A stretch of 64,000 nt of DNA from Pelagomonas calceolata (GCA_918797485.1 CAKKNE010000006.1:868001-932000); one strand, 5' to 3'. Counted from the stretch's first letter, positions 9,753 to 20,353 are shown. Notes: generated from the sequence alone by a model not told the origin. Numbers and translations: made by a program.

Positions 9753-12700
9753 ATGCGTAGAGACATACCCAGCGACGCGGCCCGCGAGCGATTCGCGGCT
9801 GCCGACGCACCAGTAGGGGCAGCCATGGAGGACGACCTCAAAGCCCTCGCGCGGCGCTGCGTGCCCGACCCGACGCTGGAACGCTTCTTCCGCGACGAAG
9901 AAAGTGAAGAGGGCCCCGCGCGCTGGACGCCGGTTCATTTGGAACGCTACGCTAGGGTCCTGGCCGCCGACGGCACGCTCGACAGGAGAAGGACGGTCAC
10001 GGGCATCGCGCGCACCGATAGACGAAGCCACTCGCCCCGCGACGACGAGGACGAGGACGAGGTCGAGACGCTCACGACGGGAGATTTCCGCGCGAAGCTG
10101 CGCGCCGTCGGGAAGTACTCGGGAAAACTGAAAAATACAAGGGCGTCCATCGACTCGAGCCAAGCACTCGCCGCCGCGGAGTCGGGCCGCGGCGACCTGC
10201 CGGACGTAACTACGAAAGATGAAAACGTCTGGCTTCCTTCATTGGCGGACAACGCGGCGCTCTACGCGGCCTTTACACCCGCAATACTGCATCGCGGGTT
10301 GTTGAACGCCCACGCGAAGCAGCTCGAGGAAGTGAGACACAGCAACCAGTCGTTCGACAGTAGTGAGAAGCAATCCTTCGAGAACGTGCAAATGAGACCA
10401 GAAACGTTTTCTGTCGATGGTGCGTTATTTTTCGTGGACATCTCGGGCTTCACGAAGCTGTCTGGCCGCTTAACGGCGGACGAACTGAAGTACCACTGCA
10501 ACGCCTACTTTGGTTTACTGTTGGGCGTCATCTCGCGGCACGGCGGCGACCTGCGTGGAAATCAAATTTCAGGCGCCCCATCCGTGACCGCGTCGGCTCG
10601 ATGGCGTACTCACTGGTTGATGTCCACGCAGGCGGCGACGTCCTCAAGTTCCTGGGGGACGCCTTTTTTGTGTTGTGGCCCTGTGCGACGGACGCTTCAA
10701 GTGAAGCAAAGGCCTGCAACGCGTGGCGCGCGGCTAGATGTGCCGTCGACGTGATGCGGAGTTGTGCCACATATGACGCCGGCGCGGGGGCTCATGCCGT
10801 GTCTTTACGACTCCACTGCGGTCTAGGAGTTGGAAAGGTGCATGTTTATGTGGTCGGTGCTTGTGATAGGTGGGAGTTAGTGGTTGCGGGGGATCCCGTG
10901 CGGCAGTTATCAGAAACTGAGGGCGAGGCGGAACGAGGTCAAGTCGTCCTGTCGAAGGAGACCGTTTTTAGATTAAGGAGCGCCCTCGTTGCGTATCCTT
11001 TACCTCTGTCTGAGACTTCAAGAGGCAATTACCGACTTGATTGGAGTCATACATCGACGAAACCCTCTATGGCGACGCAAGACTCGGATAGGATGGCCTT
11101 TCTCTCGTGTGAAAAGAGGCCGAACTACACGTCAATCATGAACGACCGGACGGCCTTCGGCGACCAAGCATCAGACGAAGCTAGATCCTTCTCCCACAAA
11201 CATGTCAGGGAGGCGAACTGGAGTAATGACCCGCCACAGATCGGTGGGCCATCACCCGACGACGCCGAAGCGGTTAATGAAGCGAGAGCGAAGCGCCAGG
11301 CCTTCGGCAAAACGGTAAGATGCGTCGCCCGACCGCTGCGCGCCTTCGCGCCCGAGGCGTCGCGCGCGGACCTCGACGCCGGCACACCTGGGTTGTTGGG
11401 TGCGTTGCGAGATGTAGTTACTGTGTTTGTGGACGTGAACGGACTCAGTGACGCTCTCGAAGGTGGCGACGTCGACCGAGTACAATCAGCCATGGAAGCT
11501 ACGGTAAGAGCCGTCAGAGCCTGGGATGGGATGCTCCGCCAATTTGCTGTTGATGATAAGGGCGTCGTTTTTATTGCTTGTTGGGGCGTGCCCGGCCACG
11601 CCCACGAAGACGATGAAGCAAGAGCTGTTTCAAGTGCGAAGGAGGTGTTGGCGGCGTTGTCCCTGCAAGGTCTCGAGGCGCGAGCCGGCGTCGCGTCCGG
11701 AAATGCATTTTGTGGACTAGTAGGTAATGCAGCTAGGGCCGAGTACGCCGTGATCGGTTCTTCTGTGAATTTGGCCGCTAGATTGATGTGCCACGCGCCG
11801 CCTTCGTCCGTTTTAGTATCAGGCACGGTTCGCGACCGCGCGTTGAGTAGCTTCGACTTCGAAGGTAAAGGCTCTGTCAGAGCCAAGGGTTATGAGGATC
11901 CCATACCAGTCTACCGACCCATGAGACGGGAAGTTAGGACAGAGGTGGAGTTGGTTAATGAGACGATCGGGCGGGAAGATGAACGGAGGCAGGTCTCGGA
12001 AGCTCTTGAGAATGGTGTTACTTTCTTAATTGGTCCGCAGGGCGCTGGTAAGTCAAGGTTACTCCGGGACGCTCTGCTAGCCAGTAATAAGAGAGTGGTC
12101 TGGTGCTCCGCTTCCGGTGGCGCTCCGGTCCTCGCACCGTGCGCGTGGGCCCTCTGTGCGGGTGCCTCCGACACTTGTACATTTAGTGGCAGGGCGGCCT
12201 CGTCCAAAGCTCTGATTGAGGGCGGCGCCTCCGATCAAGATGCGGACGCATTAGCTCGCTTGCTCAACGCGCGCCGAAGCTCCGCGGGCGTCATCTCGAA
12301 CGGTGCGGCGTCCGTCGCGCGGGCCGTGTCCGGTATTGTCAAGAAGGCGGGATCCCCAGTACTCTTCATCGACGACGCCCAGGACCTGGGAGCGGCGGAC
12401 TGGGCCGTGCTTTCATTGCTCGATGCGCCCTGTGCCATACTCGTAGGCATGCGGCCGATCGGTAGATACGCGCGCAACGCGACTGCGGCGCGCAACGCAC
12501 TTGTCAAGATGCTTACCAAAGCTTCCGTGATAGCCTTGGATCCCCTATCCATCGCAGAGACGGCGTCGCTCTTCACGGCGTGCCTCGGCCTTTATCAGGG
12601 TTCTGGGTTTGACGAATCTGGGAGACTGCACGATAGGGCCGCCCGAGCTCTTCACGCGAAGACGAATGGCGAGCCGCATAGAATAACGCACGCCGCCACA

Positions 12701-14414
12701 GTTATAAAAGCGAGATTGGATGCTTCCGACCTGGAGTCTGAGTTAGCTTCATTAACACCGGACGCTCGCAGACGCGACCTGAAGCGCACGGTCGTCGCGC
12801 GCTTCGACGCTCTCTCGCGGCTCGAACAAGCTGTGTTAGCGGCTGCCAGTGTCCTCGGTGCCTCCTTCTGCCTCGAACCGCTCGTGTCAATCGTCAGTAA
12901 GCAGACGGACGAAGCGACGCACGACGTCATCCGAGGCGAGGTCAGTACGATGCGTAGTCGCTTACGCTACGCTCTCGTGACTTTAATTGAGAGGAACTTT
13001 CTGCGGAAAAGACGAAGAAACGGACAAGAGGAATTCGAGTTTTCGAGAAGTGACGTGAGGAGCGACGTGTATGGATTGCTACCAGTATTAACTCGACAAC
13101 GACTCCATGGCTTCGCTTCTGATTTTTACGAGGAGGACTTTGTGAGGGCGCACCACCTGGTCCACGCCGGGACGTCGCGGTCGCCGGAAAGGGCGTTGAT
13201 TGCTGTTGCTGAAAGGTGTTCTATCACACCGGAAACGAGACCCGAAGCGATTCTAGCTTACTCGTTGCTACTCCATGTCGAGCTCGCCGGCCAGGGGTCG
13301 TGTGGTTCTCCAGCCTACGCCGCTCTGTTAAAACCGGCCTGGCACGAGACCGATATATTTTTACAACCGGACCAGGAGTGGCTCGAACCTGAACTCTTCG
13401 AGTCGCCCCCTCATGGAGTGAGAATCGCCGCCATCCTGCAGGCGCTCGCTTCTTTAGAATTCTCGCTGGGCCACTCGAGGACGGCCTACGCGACGGCGTC
13501 GGCTGCTGTGTGGAAATCATTTCTTGACGATGACGCGGCTGTGCTGGCTCCGTCGAGCGATGAGGAACCGGCATCGCCACGCCATCGAGCAGGCGTCGCG
13601 TCGATGGCATGGAGGTTGACGCGACGATTCAGCACGAAGGCGCGTGATTTTTTGATTTTCACACAGGTCGGCGGGGTTAGCAGCGCTGGGGGACGCGTCA
13701 AATTCCACAATGGCGCGGCTGCGGGCGCTGCGGAGTATAATCCTCGCGGAGCGCGGTGAACTGGAGCGGGCGTCCGCGGAGGCGGCCAAGGCCGTGTCAT
13801 GTGAAGAAGATCAGGATACGCCGGGGCCCTACCACATCTCATTATCATCATCGTCGCCGGAGGCGGTATGCTTAGCCTGCGCTTCATTAGGCGACGCGGC
13901 CCACCTGAGGAAAGCGGCTCGATTGATACCGCGGACGAAATCAAACTATGCCACCGGTTTCGTGTTAAGGGCCGCGGCGCGGTTCCACGCTCGTCGAAAC
14001 GACCCCGACGCGTGCGCCTCGGCGGCGTGCGGCGCGGCGCGCGCCTTCGACGCGTGCCACGAACCATCTTTGGCGACGGAGGCGCGCGCGACCGAGGCGC
14101 TGGCGTATGTAACACAGGGGCGCGCGCGGGCGGCAATGAAGGCGCTGCTTGCGGTGGAGGGCCCGCCGGCGCCGCGCGCCGACGCCGCGCGTGCGGCGGC
14201 CGTCGCTGCCGTCGCGAAGCTCTGCGGCGACGAGGAGACATACGAGGCGTGCGCGCGGGCGGCCGGCGATGAAATAAAGCGGGCCGCGGAGGCGCTGGCT
14301 GCTGGGGTGACTGTGGACGACGGCGAGGCGCCGGAGGTTATGGTCGACGCCGTCGACCCGTGGCTGTCTTTATCTGCTTATCTGGGGAACGTGGCGGAGG
14401 AGTTTATTAGTTAA
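9753..14414 (+). CDS. Soluble adenylyl cyclase-like protein: two class III cyclase domains, P-loop ATPase, helical repeats
   Basis: Three exons (9753-10542, 10632-13497, 13667-14414) give 1467 aa; an internal ATG at 9825 is an equally good start. Cyclase domain 1 begins with FFVDISGFTKLSGRL at about residue 226 (first metal Asp), and the second metal Asp is in LKFLGDAFF just after intron 1. Cyclase domain 2 (VTVFVDVNGLSD at about 526, CGLVGNAARAEYAVIGSSVN) keeps the fold but is more diverged. A Walker A motif (IGPQGAGKSRLL, about 730) and a Walker-B-like LFIDDAQDLG follow, then a long helical region suited to TPR-type repeats. This order (C1, C2, P-loop, repeats) is that of ADCY10-type soluble cyclases, which make cAMP and often respond to bicarbonate. 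Bicarbonate sensing here is inference. No membrane segment. Confidence 0.9.
10543..10631 (+). mobile_element. Introner (TIR family), GC-AG, cyclase intron 1
   Basis: 89 nt. The octamer GCGGCGAC starts the intron and follows it. The element opens CTGCGTGGAAATC and ends TGATGTCCACGCAG. It lies between the two metal-binding Asp residues of cyclase domain 1, and the frame is restored only by a GC donor at the duplication. Confidence 0.92.
13498..13666 (+). mobile_element. Introner (TIR family), cyclase intron 2
   Basis: GT-AG, 169 nt. The flanking octamers are GTCGGCTG and GTCGGCGG (one mismatch). Ends are CTGTGTGGAAATC and GATTTTCACACAG. The cores CGCCATCGAGCAG and CGCGTCGATGGCATGG are inside. 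Confidence 0.9.
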
Positions 14415-14462
14415 GTGTGTACATTCTATAACAACCAAAATTCTATACACACCGTACCCCTG

Positions 14463-14792
14463 CTACAGCACCGACTCCCCGCGCCGGTCGTCCTCGGGGA
14501 CGCCATGCTCTTCAAACGAAAGCGGGTCGTTCAAGTGATGAGTCGGTAGGGCCGGTCGAAACGGCGCGTGCCTCGCTTCTCGCGGCGCGGCGGTTGGGGT
14601 GCCCTCGTCGTAGCACTCCATGCTCGAGCTCGACTCCTTGGTCGACGGCGTCGCTGCTGTCGCGTACGGTACTCCCGAGAGCGCCGCGGCGACGCGCGCG
14701 GCCTCAGAAGGTACCGCCGGCGTTCGCGGTGGCCTCGGCGGCGGCGGAGCGGGGGCAGCCTCCTTCGCGGTGGGCGAACAGCTGCAAAACAT
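14463..14792 (-). CDS. Small proline-rich protein with Cys N-terminus
   Basis: 109 aa from the ATG of MFCSCSPTAKEAAP. The frame continues upstream but only from a GTG. It has a Pro-rich stretch (APPPPRPPRTPAVP), Ser-rich and acidic parts, and no recognised domain. The CSC near the N-terminus could be lipidated. Support is codon bias, a head-to-head position with the DnaJ gene and a palindromic promoter element in between. Function unknown. Confidence 0.45.
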   Translation of the reverse strand: MFCSCSPTAKEAAPAPPPPRPPRTPAVPSEAARVAAALSGVPYATAATPSTKESSSSMECYDEGTPTAAPREARHAPFRPALPTHHLNDPLSFEEHGVPEDDRRGESVL

Positions 14793-14971
14793 GGCCTTGT
14801 CCACAGTGTGGTCCTTGGGGTTTGGGGTCCGAGGCGGCGGGGCTGCCCCAGCGATGGGTCCAGGCACGCGGAGAGGTGCGCGCTCAAGTTGGTTCACCCC
14901 TGCGCAGCCTCGCACGGGGAGTGGTGCGGCCAGTTGAGCGCAGAAAGCGCGTGGCGCTTGAGTGGCGGAGG

Positions 14972-14996
14972 TTGCTAGTGTCTTTCAGTCGCTAGC
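14972..14996 (+). promoter_or_regulatory. Palindromic bidirectional promoter element
   Basis: TTGCTAGTGTCTTTC, then GCTAGC after 4 nt, lying 180 bp from the minus-strand ATG (14792) and 213 bp from the DnaJ ATG (15209). Confidence 0.6.
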
Positions 14997-15208
14997 TAGC
15001 CGCAGCGCGTTCACTTTTCTAGCCAAAGCGCTCGTTCTTAGGTGGCTACAGCAAAGGCAGACGGTCTGCGACACACTCGAAGGCACATCTGTCGAAACCT
15101 GGAGCTGGAAGGCCGCGAGACTGTCTGTCAGAGCCAATCCCTCTGCAGCGCCATCAGAGCACTGAACAAAAAGCACGCCGTCGCCGCGCAAGCATAGATC
15201 AACACAAG

Positions 15209-16237
15209 ATGAGCAAGACGCCGCCCCCGGGAGCCATCGATTATGAAGCCGCCTGCGCCTTGCTCGGCCTGCCCTGCGCGGCCGACCCGAATGAGATAGA
15301 CGACGACCAACTTAAGAAAGCGTTTCGGAAGGCCGCTTTGAAGGCCCACCCCGACAAGGGCGGGAGCGACGACGCGTTCCGGCAAGTCAAGGCGGCGAGC
15401 GAGTGCATCGTGCGGGCGAAGAAGCACGGCATCGCTCATGCAGCCGATGCGGTCGACTCGGATGATGAAGAGAACAACTTTGAAGCGTTTTTTGATGAAG
15501 AGGGTGATGATATCATGGCCGAGATTATATTGAGGATGTACGAGATGGAAACGGGCAGAGGTGCTACTGGAAGTAAGCGGAGGAAGATCCGCGACTTGGT
15601 GGAGCGGTTACGACGATCAGAAGAGTCCAAAAGACTGGAGGCCGAGAAGCTCGCTCGAGTGGCTGTAGCGAAAGCTCAGAAAGCCAAAGAAGAGCAGCGC
15701 TTCTGGGCGCGCCAGGAGGCTTCTGGAAGTAGGTCGCTGCAGGAGGGCGGTGCGGGGTGCTATCTCCAGTGGGACCCCCGACAACTACGGAGAGAACTGC
15801 AAAAACGTCGGCTCAAACCGCCGCGACCGTCTACAACAAAAACGATGGCCGAGGAGTTGTTGAAAGACGATGAGAAGAAGGCGTCGCAACAGGCGGCCTC
15901 GGAGACGTCGCTCGTGTCTCCGGGCGCGGCACCACCACCTACACAAAAAAAGAAGCCCGTCTTCCAACGACCGCGCGACAAATTACGGGACAATCGGAGG
16001 CGGCGGGCCCAGGAGATTCTGAAGCAGCAGGCCGCGGAAAGCGCCGAGCGGGAGCGCGTCGAGACTCTGTATGTGGGCGCGGGGCTGTCTTTATTGGGAC
16101 TGGCGGTCCTCATCTTCTTCCTGGACTTCCTCTTCTACGTCGGCTTCTGGCGGTGTTTCACGCCTCTGGCGGCGGTCTTCGGGGGCTACTTCTACTACGC
16201 GCTGGCGGCGGAGCCCCCGACGGCGAAGGGGGGCTAG
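15209..16237 (+). CDS. J-domain protein with C-terminal membrane anchor
   Basis: A single exon of 342 aa. The J domain is at residues about 10-75: YEAACALLGLPCAAD, LKKAFRKAALKAHPDKGG with the HPD tripeptide that stimulates Hsp70 ATPase, and DDAFRQVKAASECI. A charged coiled coil follows (KRLEAEKLARVAVAKAQKAKEE region), then a basic linker, and near the end two hydrophobic segments (LYVGAGLSLLGLAVLIFFLD and FWRCFTPLAAVFGGYFYYA). It is therefore a membrane-anchored Hsp70 co-chaperone; ER or organelle location cannot be decided. No Gly/Phe region or Cys-repeat zinc centre, so it is type III. Confidence 0.88.
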   Translation: MSKTPPPGAIDYEAACALLGLPCAADPNEIDDDQLKKAFRKAALKAHPDKGGSDDAFRQVKAASECIVRAKKHGIAHAADAVDSDDEENNFEAFFDEEGDDIMAEIILRMYEMETGRGATGSKRRKIRDLVERLRRSEESKRLEAEKLARVAVAKAQKAKEEQRFWARQEASGSRSLQEGGAGCYLQWDPRQLRRELQKRRLKPPRPSTTKTMAEELLKDDEKKASQQAASETSLVSPGAAPPPTQKKKPVFQRPRDKLRDNRRRRAQEILKQQAAESAERERVETLYVGAGLSLLGLAVLIFFLDFLFYVGFWRCFTPLAAVFGGYFYYALAAEPPTAKGG

Positions 16238-16316
16238 CGTGTCCTAATGTAACTTGTTGTGATCTCGAGACATCGCGTCGATGGCGCTGGGACGCCTCCT
16301 TACGCGAGACAGGGAC

Positions 16317-16989
16317 CTAGGCCATGGCGACGCACTCCGCCTTCGTCTTGGAGGAGGACCAGCCCTCCTTCACGGAATAAAATCCGGGCGGAGGCACGAC
16401 CCACTCGAATTCAAACCCCGTCGCCGGGTTGTAGTAGAGGGGCGGCTCGCCGTCGCCATCGATGGCGGCCTTGACCTTGGCCAAATCGTCGGGGTCGTGC
16501 TCGACCGTTAAGGTGGGAAGGGCCTCGGGCGCGCGGTTGTCGGCTCCATGTAACTTGTAGACGTCGGCGTCGCCCGGCGGCTTCGCGTAGCAGTAGGCCG
16601 CGTCCGAACCCGCGCTCGGTAAATGAGCCAGCACAGCGGCGGCGTTGGCCGGCACGACCTCCTCCGTGAACGGTTCGACGAGTAGACAGTCGGGCACCTC
16701 GCCCTTCTTCGGGAGCGGCTTCAGTAAACCCTTGAGGAGGAGGCCGCGCTCGGACCGCGGGTGGACCTGCTGGCCGTCGGCGTCGAAGGGCCAGTCGGCC
16801 TGCGGTGCGCGTGAACGTGGGGCCTCGCGCGGGCGTCGACGCGTGGGGTCGCTCTCGCGCGGCGGCGGCGCGCGCTCCGGTCGTGTTTTGTGGGGTGCTG
16901 CCCTTGGTGTGGGTTGTAGGCGGCGCGGCGCGCGGCGCTGCTTCGTGGGAACGTACCTTGGGGTCTTTCTTGATGCGACGCGGCGGCAT
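16317..16989 (-). CDS. Hypothetical protein with WW-like segment, two exons
   Basis: Exon 1 is 16989-16957 (MPPRRIKKDPK) and exon 2 is 16799-16317, giving 171 aa. The 157-nt intron has GT-AG borders (GTACGTTCCC...CGCACCGCAG) and no introner ends. Exon 2 opens ADWPFDADGQQVHPRS. Near the C-terminus PPLYYNPATGFEFEWVVPPP resembles the second half of a WW domain (aromatic pair, Asn-Pro, Thr-Gly, Trp-Pro-like ending), a class that binds proline-rich ligands, but the first Trp is missing. No other domain recognised. Composition and G/C third positions support coding. Confidence 0.65.
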
Positions 16990-17158
16990 TGTGATCAATG
17001 GGGCTGCGCTCGCGCTGCTACTGTCCGCACAAGTTTGGTAGGGGACCAAGTTTGCAAGCTGAGGTTTGGTTTTATGTGTCCGACGGCCGATTCTGTTCTG
17101 CGTAGGCGTCTGGACGGGTGGCAGTAAGGCCACAGCCCTTTGCGAACGGTACCGCTGC

Positions 17159-17182
17159 TTGCTAGTGTCTTACAGCCCGCTA
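17159..17182 (+). promoter_or_regulatory. Palindromic bidirectional promoter element
   Basis: TTGCTAGTGTCTTAC, then CGCTACC (right half truncated by one base change), between the divergent genes starting at 16989 and 17374. Confidence 0.55.
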
Positions 17183-17373
17183 CCTCTCTCGGCCCCGGCC
17201 GGCTTGCCTCAGCACGTTCTACGCATCGCTAGACGTGGTTGTGGGACCCACGAGTGACGTAGCAGACGAGCTATTCGCTGGTACATCACACCTGCGCAGC
17301 GCCGTCGACGCTCGGAGACCGCCGCACAACTCTCCCAGCCACCACTGCTGACAGTGACATCGCAGCGCAGACC

Positions 17374-17859
17374 ATGTTACGCCGCGCGTGCGCCCGCCTA
17401 GCCACCCACGCGCGACAGCGGCCGTTGTCCGTTGCCTTGCGCGACGCCGCCGCGAGGACGCCGGTGAGATGCTTCTCCGAGATCGCCGGCCTCGACGACG
17501 TCGTCATCCTCACGGCCTCCGCCGCGAAGCGAATAGCCCAGCTGGAAGCCGACGGAAAACCAGCGAGATTACGTTTACAAATTGATGGCGGCGGCTGCTC
17601 CGGCTTCGAGTACAAGTTCGAGGTCGAACGGGCCGACGCTTCAATAGAAGAAGACGACCACGTCTTCACCCGCGACTCATCTTCTGTGGTTGTGGACGAC
17701 TCGTCGCTGGAGTTCGTGCGGGGCGCGACGATCGACTTCCAGCAGGAGATGATCCGGTCGGCCTTTGCTGTTGTGGATAATCCGAACAGCGAGTCGGCGT
17801 GCGGCTGCGGAAGTTCTTTCGCTTTGAAGAACTTCGAAAGTAATCCGGCTATCGACTAA
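17374..17859 (+). CDS. ISCA2: Mitochondrial A-type Fe-S cluster assembly protein, ISCA2-like
   Basis: 161 aa, one exon. An Arg/Ala-rich presequence (MLRRACARLATHARQR) predicts mitochondrial import. The A-type scaffold domain starts at VILTASAAKRIAQLEADG and has the three conserved cysteines: GGGCSGFEYKF and, near the end, ESACGCGSSF. The family passes 4Fe-4S clusters to mitochondrial targets such as lipoyl synthase and aconitase. Length and the late CGCG pair fit ISCA2 better than ISCA1, though I cannot exclude the latter. Its stop overlaps that of the convergent 5'-nucleotidase gene by 11 bp. Confidence 0.88.
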   Translation: MLRRACARLATHARQRPLSVALRDAAARTPVRCFSEIAGLDDVVILTASAAKRIAQLEADGKPARLRLQIDGGGCSGFEYKFEVERADASIEEDDHVFTRDSSSVVVDDSSLEFVRGATIDFQQEMIRSAFAVVDNPNSESACGCGSSFALKNFESNPAID

Positions 17860-18772
17860 TTACTCGGTCTACTATTGCTCTCACCGGGGCGAGGCCCTGT
17901 GTTCCGTCGACAACAATGTCGAAGGCCGCCGCGTACTTCGCCTTGCCGTCATCGGAAGGGTCGTTCAAGTACCCGATTTTCAACGCACAATCGAGAGAAG
18001 CGCCGCCTTCACTCATATTCGCGTCACCGAGACCGTCGCCGATCACAAGAGCGTTCACGAGGACGCCCTTGCCCTCATCCACCACAGACTGCGACTTGTT
18101 GTACATGTGGATCAGCGGCTCCGTGAAGCCCTCCAGCCAGCCGGCCTTCGGGTGGAACTTCATGCCGTTCGAGATGACCCGGATCGGGTCCCTGGAAGTG
18201 GGCTCGCCCGTGTTGACATCGGTCGGACTTTCCCATTTTGGTAGATTAAATAATTCTATCAAAGCTTCCTCCACGACGTCCTTCAGCCCCGCTGATAATA
18301 TTTGCGTAGCGACCTCTCGTTGCCTTAGTAACGCTAATAAGTCAGCAGCCCCATCCCGAGCGAAGAAAGCACCGGAATCTCTAGCTTTTCTGACGCCGTC
18401 GGCGATCATGTCCCGCGACACGTACTCCTGGACCATCGTTAAGTGATTGGCCCGGTACCATTCTTCCATCAATGGTATTTTCTCGGATAGAGGCATGTTC
18501 AAGTTTTGCTCGATGGGATAGTAGTGCGCAAAAAGACGGCGCTCGACGTCGCGGAACGGCTCCGACAACACGCCGGCGACGACCTGGTGGGCGCTCGCGG
18601 ACTTGGCGCCCGTTAAGGTGCGGTCGAAGTCGGCTATCACCGTCAGGTTCGACGGGCCGCCTTGTATCAATGCGCCGAGCTTGGCTGCGGCGGCTTGGGG
18701 ATCAGCTATTATACAGCCGGCAGAGGTGAATTGCTGGACCAGCGCGGCGGCGGCGTCGATGTGGGCGGCCAT
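17849..18772 (-). CDS. Cytosolic 5'-nucleotidase III family (HAD pyrimidine nucleotidase)
   Basis: 307 aa from the ATG of MAAHIDAAAALVQQF. The HAD nucleophile motif is IADFDRTLTG (first Asp nucleophile, second Asp acid-base). The UMPH-1 cap follows (EKIPLMEEWYRANHLTMVQ), then motif II in QILSAGLKDVVEEAL, the Lys-bearing GMKF/VISNG segment, and motif III in LVIGDGLGDANMSEG. These match eukaryotic NT5C3-type enzymes, which dephosphorylate pyrimidine nucleoside monophosphates or m7GMP. The 3' end overlaps the ISCA2 stop region by 11 bp, tail to tail. The gene is divergent from the TPR-methyltransferase, with ATGs only 190 bp apart. Confidence 0.9.
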   Translation of the reverse strand: MAAHIDAAAALVQQFTSAGCIIADPQAAAAKLGALIQGGPSNLTVIADFDRTLTGAKSASAHQVVAGVLSEPFRDVERRLFAHYYPIEQNLNMPLSEKIPLMEEWYRANHLTMVQEYVSRDMIADGVRKARDSGAFFARDGAADLLALLRQREVATQILSAGLKDVVEEALIELFNLPKWESPTDVNTGEPTSRDPIRVISNGMKFHPKAGWLEGFTEPLIHMYNKSQSVVDEGKGVLVNALVIGDGLGDANMSEGGASLDCALKIGYLNDPSDDGKAKYAAAFDIVVDGTQGLAPVRAIVDRVISR

Positions 18773-18845
18773 TGCTGCTTGGCAACGCTGCTGCGCTCGC
18801 TGTTTGCTCAGCTGTGCTGTTTTTTTTTGCCAAGCGGAGCTCGTT

Positions 18846-18872
18846 GCTAGCGGCATGTAAGGCACTAGCAAA
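18846..18872 (-). promoter_or_regulatory. Palindromic bidirectional promoter element (minus orientation)
   Basis: On the minus strand it reads TTGCTAGTGCCTTAC then GCTAGC. It is 74 bp from the 5'-nucleotidase ATG and 90 bp from the methyltransferase ATG, the tightest pair in the window. A run of T and TTGCCAAGC lies next to it. Confidence 0.6.
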
Positions 18873-18961
18873 CACAGCTTTTACCCATTACGCCTGCAAA
18901 AAGCTCCATTGGCCCTTATTCGTCGTCCACGCACTCAATCTGATCTTATCTCTTGCATACC

Positions 18962-20353
18962 ATGCGGCAATTCGTGCTGTATTACGCGCTCGCGCTGTGC
19001 ACTGCCACCCAGCCAGGCAAGCCTGCAGCACCGCCCAAATTCATCTACGCGACGAAGAATGAAGTAAAACAACAGCTGGCAGCCGCCAAGCGACGCCTCG
19101 ACGCGAATGCAACAGATGTCCGCGCGAAACACGCCGTCGCGAAAATCCTGCGCGCGCTCGGTGACATCGATGGCGACGCAACGGCGCGCAACGTGGGCTT
19201 TGAGAACGCCACGGCGGCCTGGGCGCGCGCCGCGCACGTCGACGTCGAAGGCGCGGTCCACTACGCCTTACGGCGAGGCGACCACGCGGAAGCACAACGG
19301 TTGATCGGCGAACGACTTCGTGAAGTCCCGGACTGCCAGATAGCGCTCGAGTTGAGGGCGCTGGAGCGCCGCGCATTTGGCGACAATGCCGCGGCATCAA
19401 AATTCTACGACGAAGCCGCGGAACGTGCGACGGGCGCCGCGAGGAACCCCGCGCTGCTCCGGTCAGCGCTGGGCCGCGCGGCGAACGGCGACGTCGAGGG
19501 CGCGCAGCGCGTCTTCGAGGACCTTTGTCAAGGAAGCGACGACGCGGAGGCCTGGCGCGAATACGGTTTCTTCCTCGACGAGCGCATGGGAGATCGAGCA
19601 AGGGCGGTCGCGGCCCTGAAGCGGGCCGTGCGGCTGGACCCGAGCGAAGGGCAAGCTAGAGCGCAGCTGGCGAAATGGGGAGCTTTGGATGATGAGACCG
19701 ATCGGACCGCGCGCCTCGACGACGCGTACGTCGGGGGTTTATTTGATCAGTTCGCGGCTTCATTTGATGAGACGCTGGTCGAGAAGCTCGGGTATCGGGG
19801 GCATCTGCAGTGCGCGGCGGTGCTCTCAAAGGCGCTCGAAGACGTCGAACTGAACGCCGATGTTAGTGTAGTCGATCTAGGCGCGGGCACGGGCCTCTGC
19901 GGCGCGCCTTTGAGAAAAGTCCTCGCCCCGAAGACGCCGCACATCACAGCGGTCGACCTGTCGACGCGCATGCTCGAGCGCTGCGCGGAGCGCGGCGACC
20001 ACGACGCCGTTGTCGAGGGCGAGGCCGTCGACCATTTGCGGCGACTGCCGGCTGATAGCGTGGATATCATTGTTGCTGCTGATGTGCTTGCGTATATTGG
20101 CGACTGTGCCGAGTTATTTGGCGAAGCTCACCGGGTCCTGCGAGCACATGGTCGGTTGGTGTTCACGCTCGAGGAGGGCGACGCCGGCTTCGGCCTGGGG
20201 CCGGGCGGGCGCTTCGTCCACTCGGAGGCGTATTTGTACGACGCGGCGGCCGCGGCGGGGCTGCGCGTCGTGGCCCTGGACCGGGGGCCGATGCGTTCTC
20301 AAGGAGGAGCTCCTGTGGTCGCGCTGATCGCGGCGTTGGGGCCTGTTTCGTAA
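18962..20353 (+). CDS. TPR repeat plus class I SAM methyltransferase, with leader peptide
   Basis: 463 aa from the ATG of MRQFVLYYALALCTATQPG, a cleavable leader. Residues about 40-250 are helical repeats of TPR type (AWREYGFFLDERMGDRAR; AVAALKRAVRLDPSEGQAR). The C-terminal 200 residues are a methyltransferase: motif I VVDLGAGTGLCGAPL, the acidic end of strand 2 in ITAVDLSTRMLERC, and VDIIVAADVLAYIGD for motif IV. The same TPR-methyltransferase order occurs in bacterial predicted enzymes, and GLFDQFAASFDETLV is a signature of that family. Substrate unknown. The leader suggests plastid or secretory location. Confidence 0.82.
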   Translation: MRQFVLYYALALCTATQPGKPAAPPKFIYATKNEVKQQLAAAKRRLDANATDVRAKHAVAKILRALGDIDGDATARNVGFENATAAWARAAHVDVEGAVHYALRRGDHAEAQRLIGERLREVPDCQIALELRALERRAFGDNAAASKFYDEAAERATGAARNPALLRSALGRAANGDVEGAQRVFEDLCQGSDDAEAWREYGFFLDERMGDRARAVAALKRAVRLDPSEGQARAQLAKWGALDDETDRTARLDDAYVGGLFDQFAASFDETLVEKLGYRGHLQCAAVLSKALEDVELNADVSVVDLGAGTGLCGAPLRKVLAPKTPHITAVDLSTRMLERCAERGDHDAVVEGEAVDHLRRLPADSVDIIVAADVLAYIGDCAELFGEAHRVLRAHGRLVFTLEEGDAGFGLGPGGRFVHSEAYLYDAAAAAGLRVVALDRGPMRSQGGAPVVALIAALGPVS

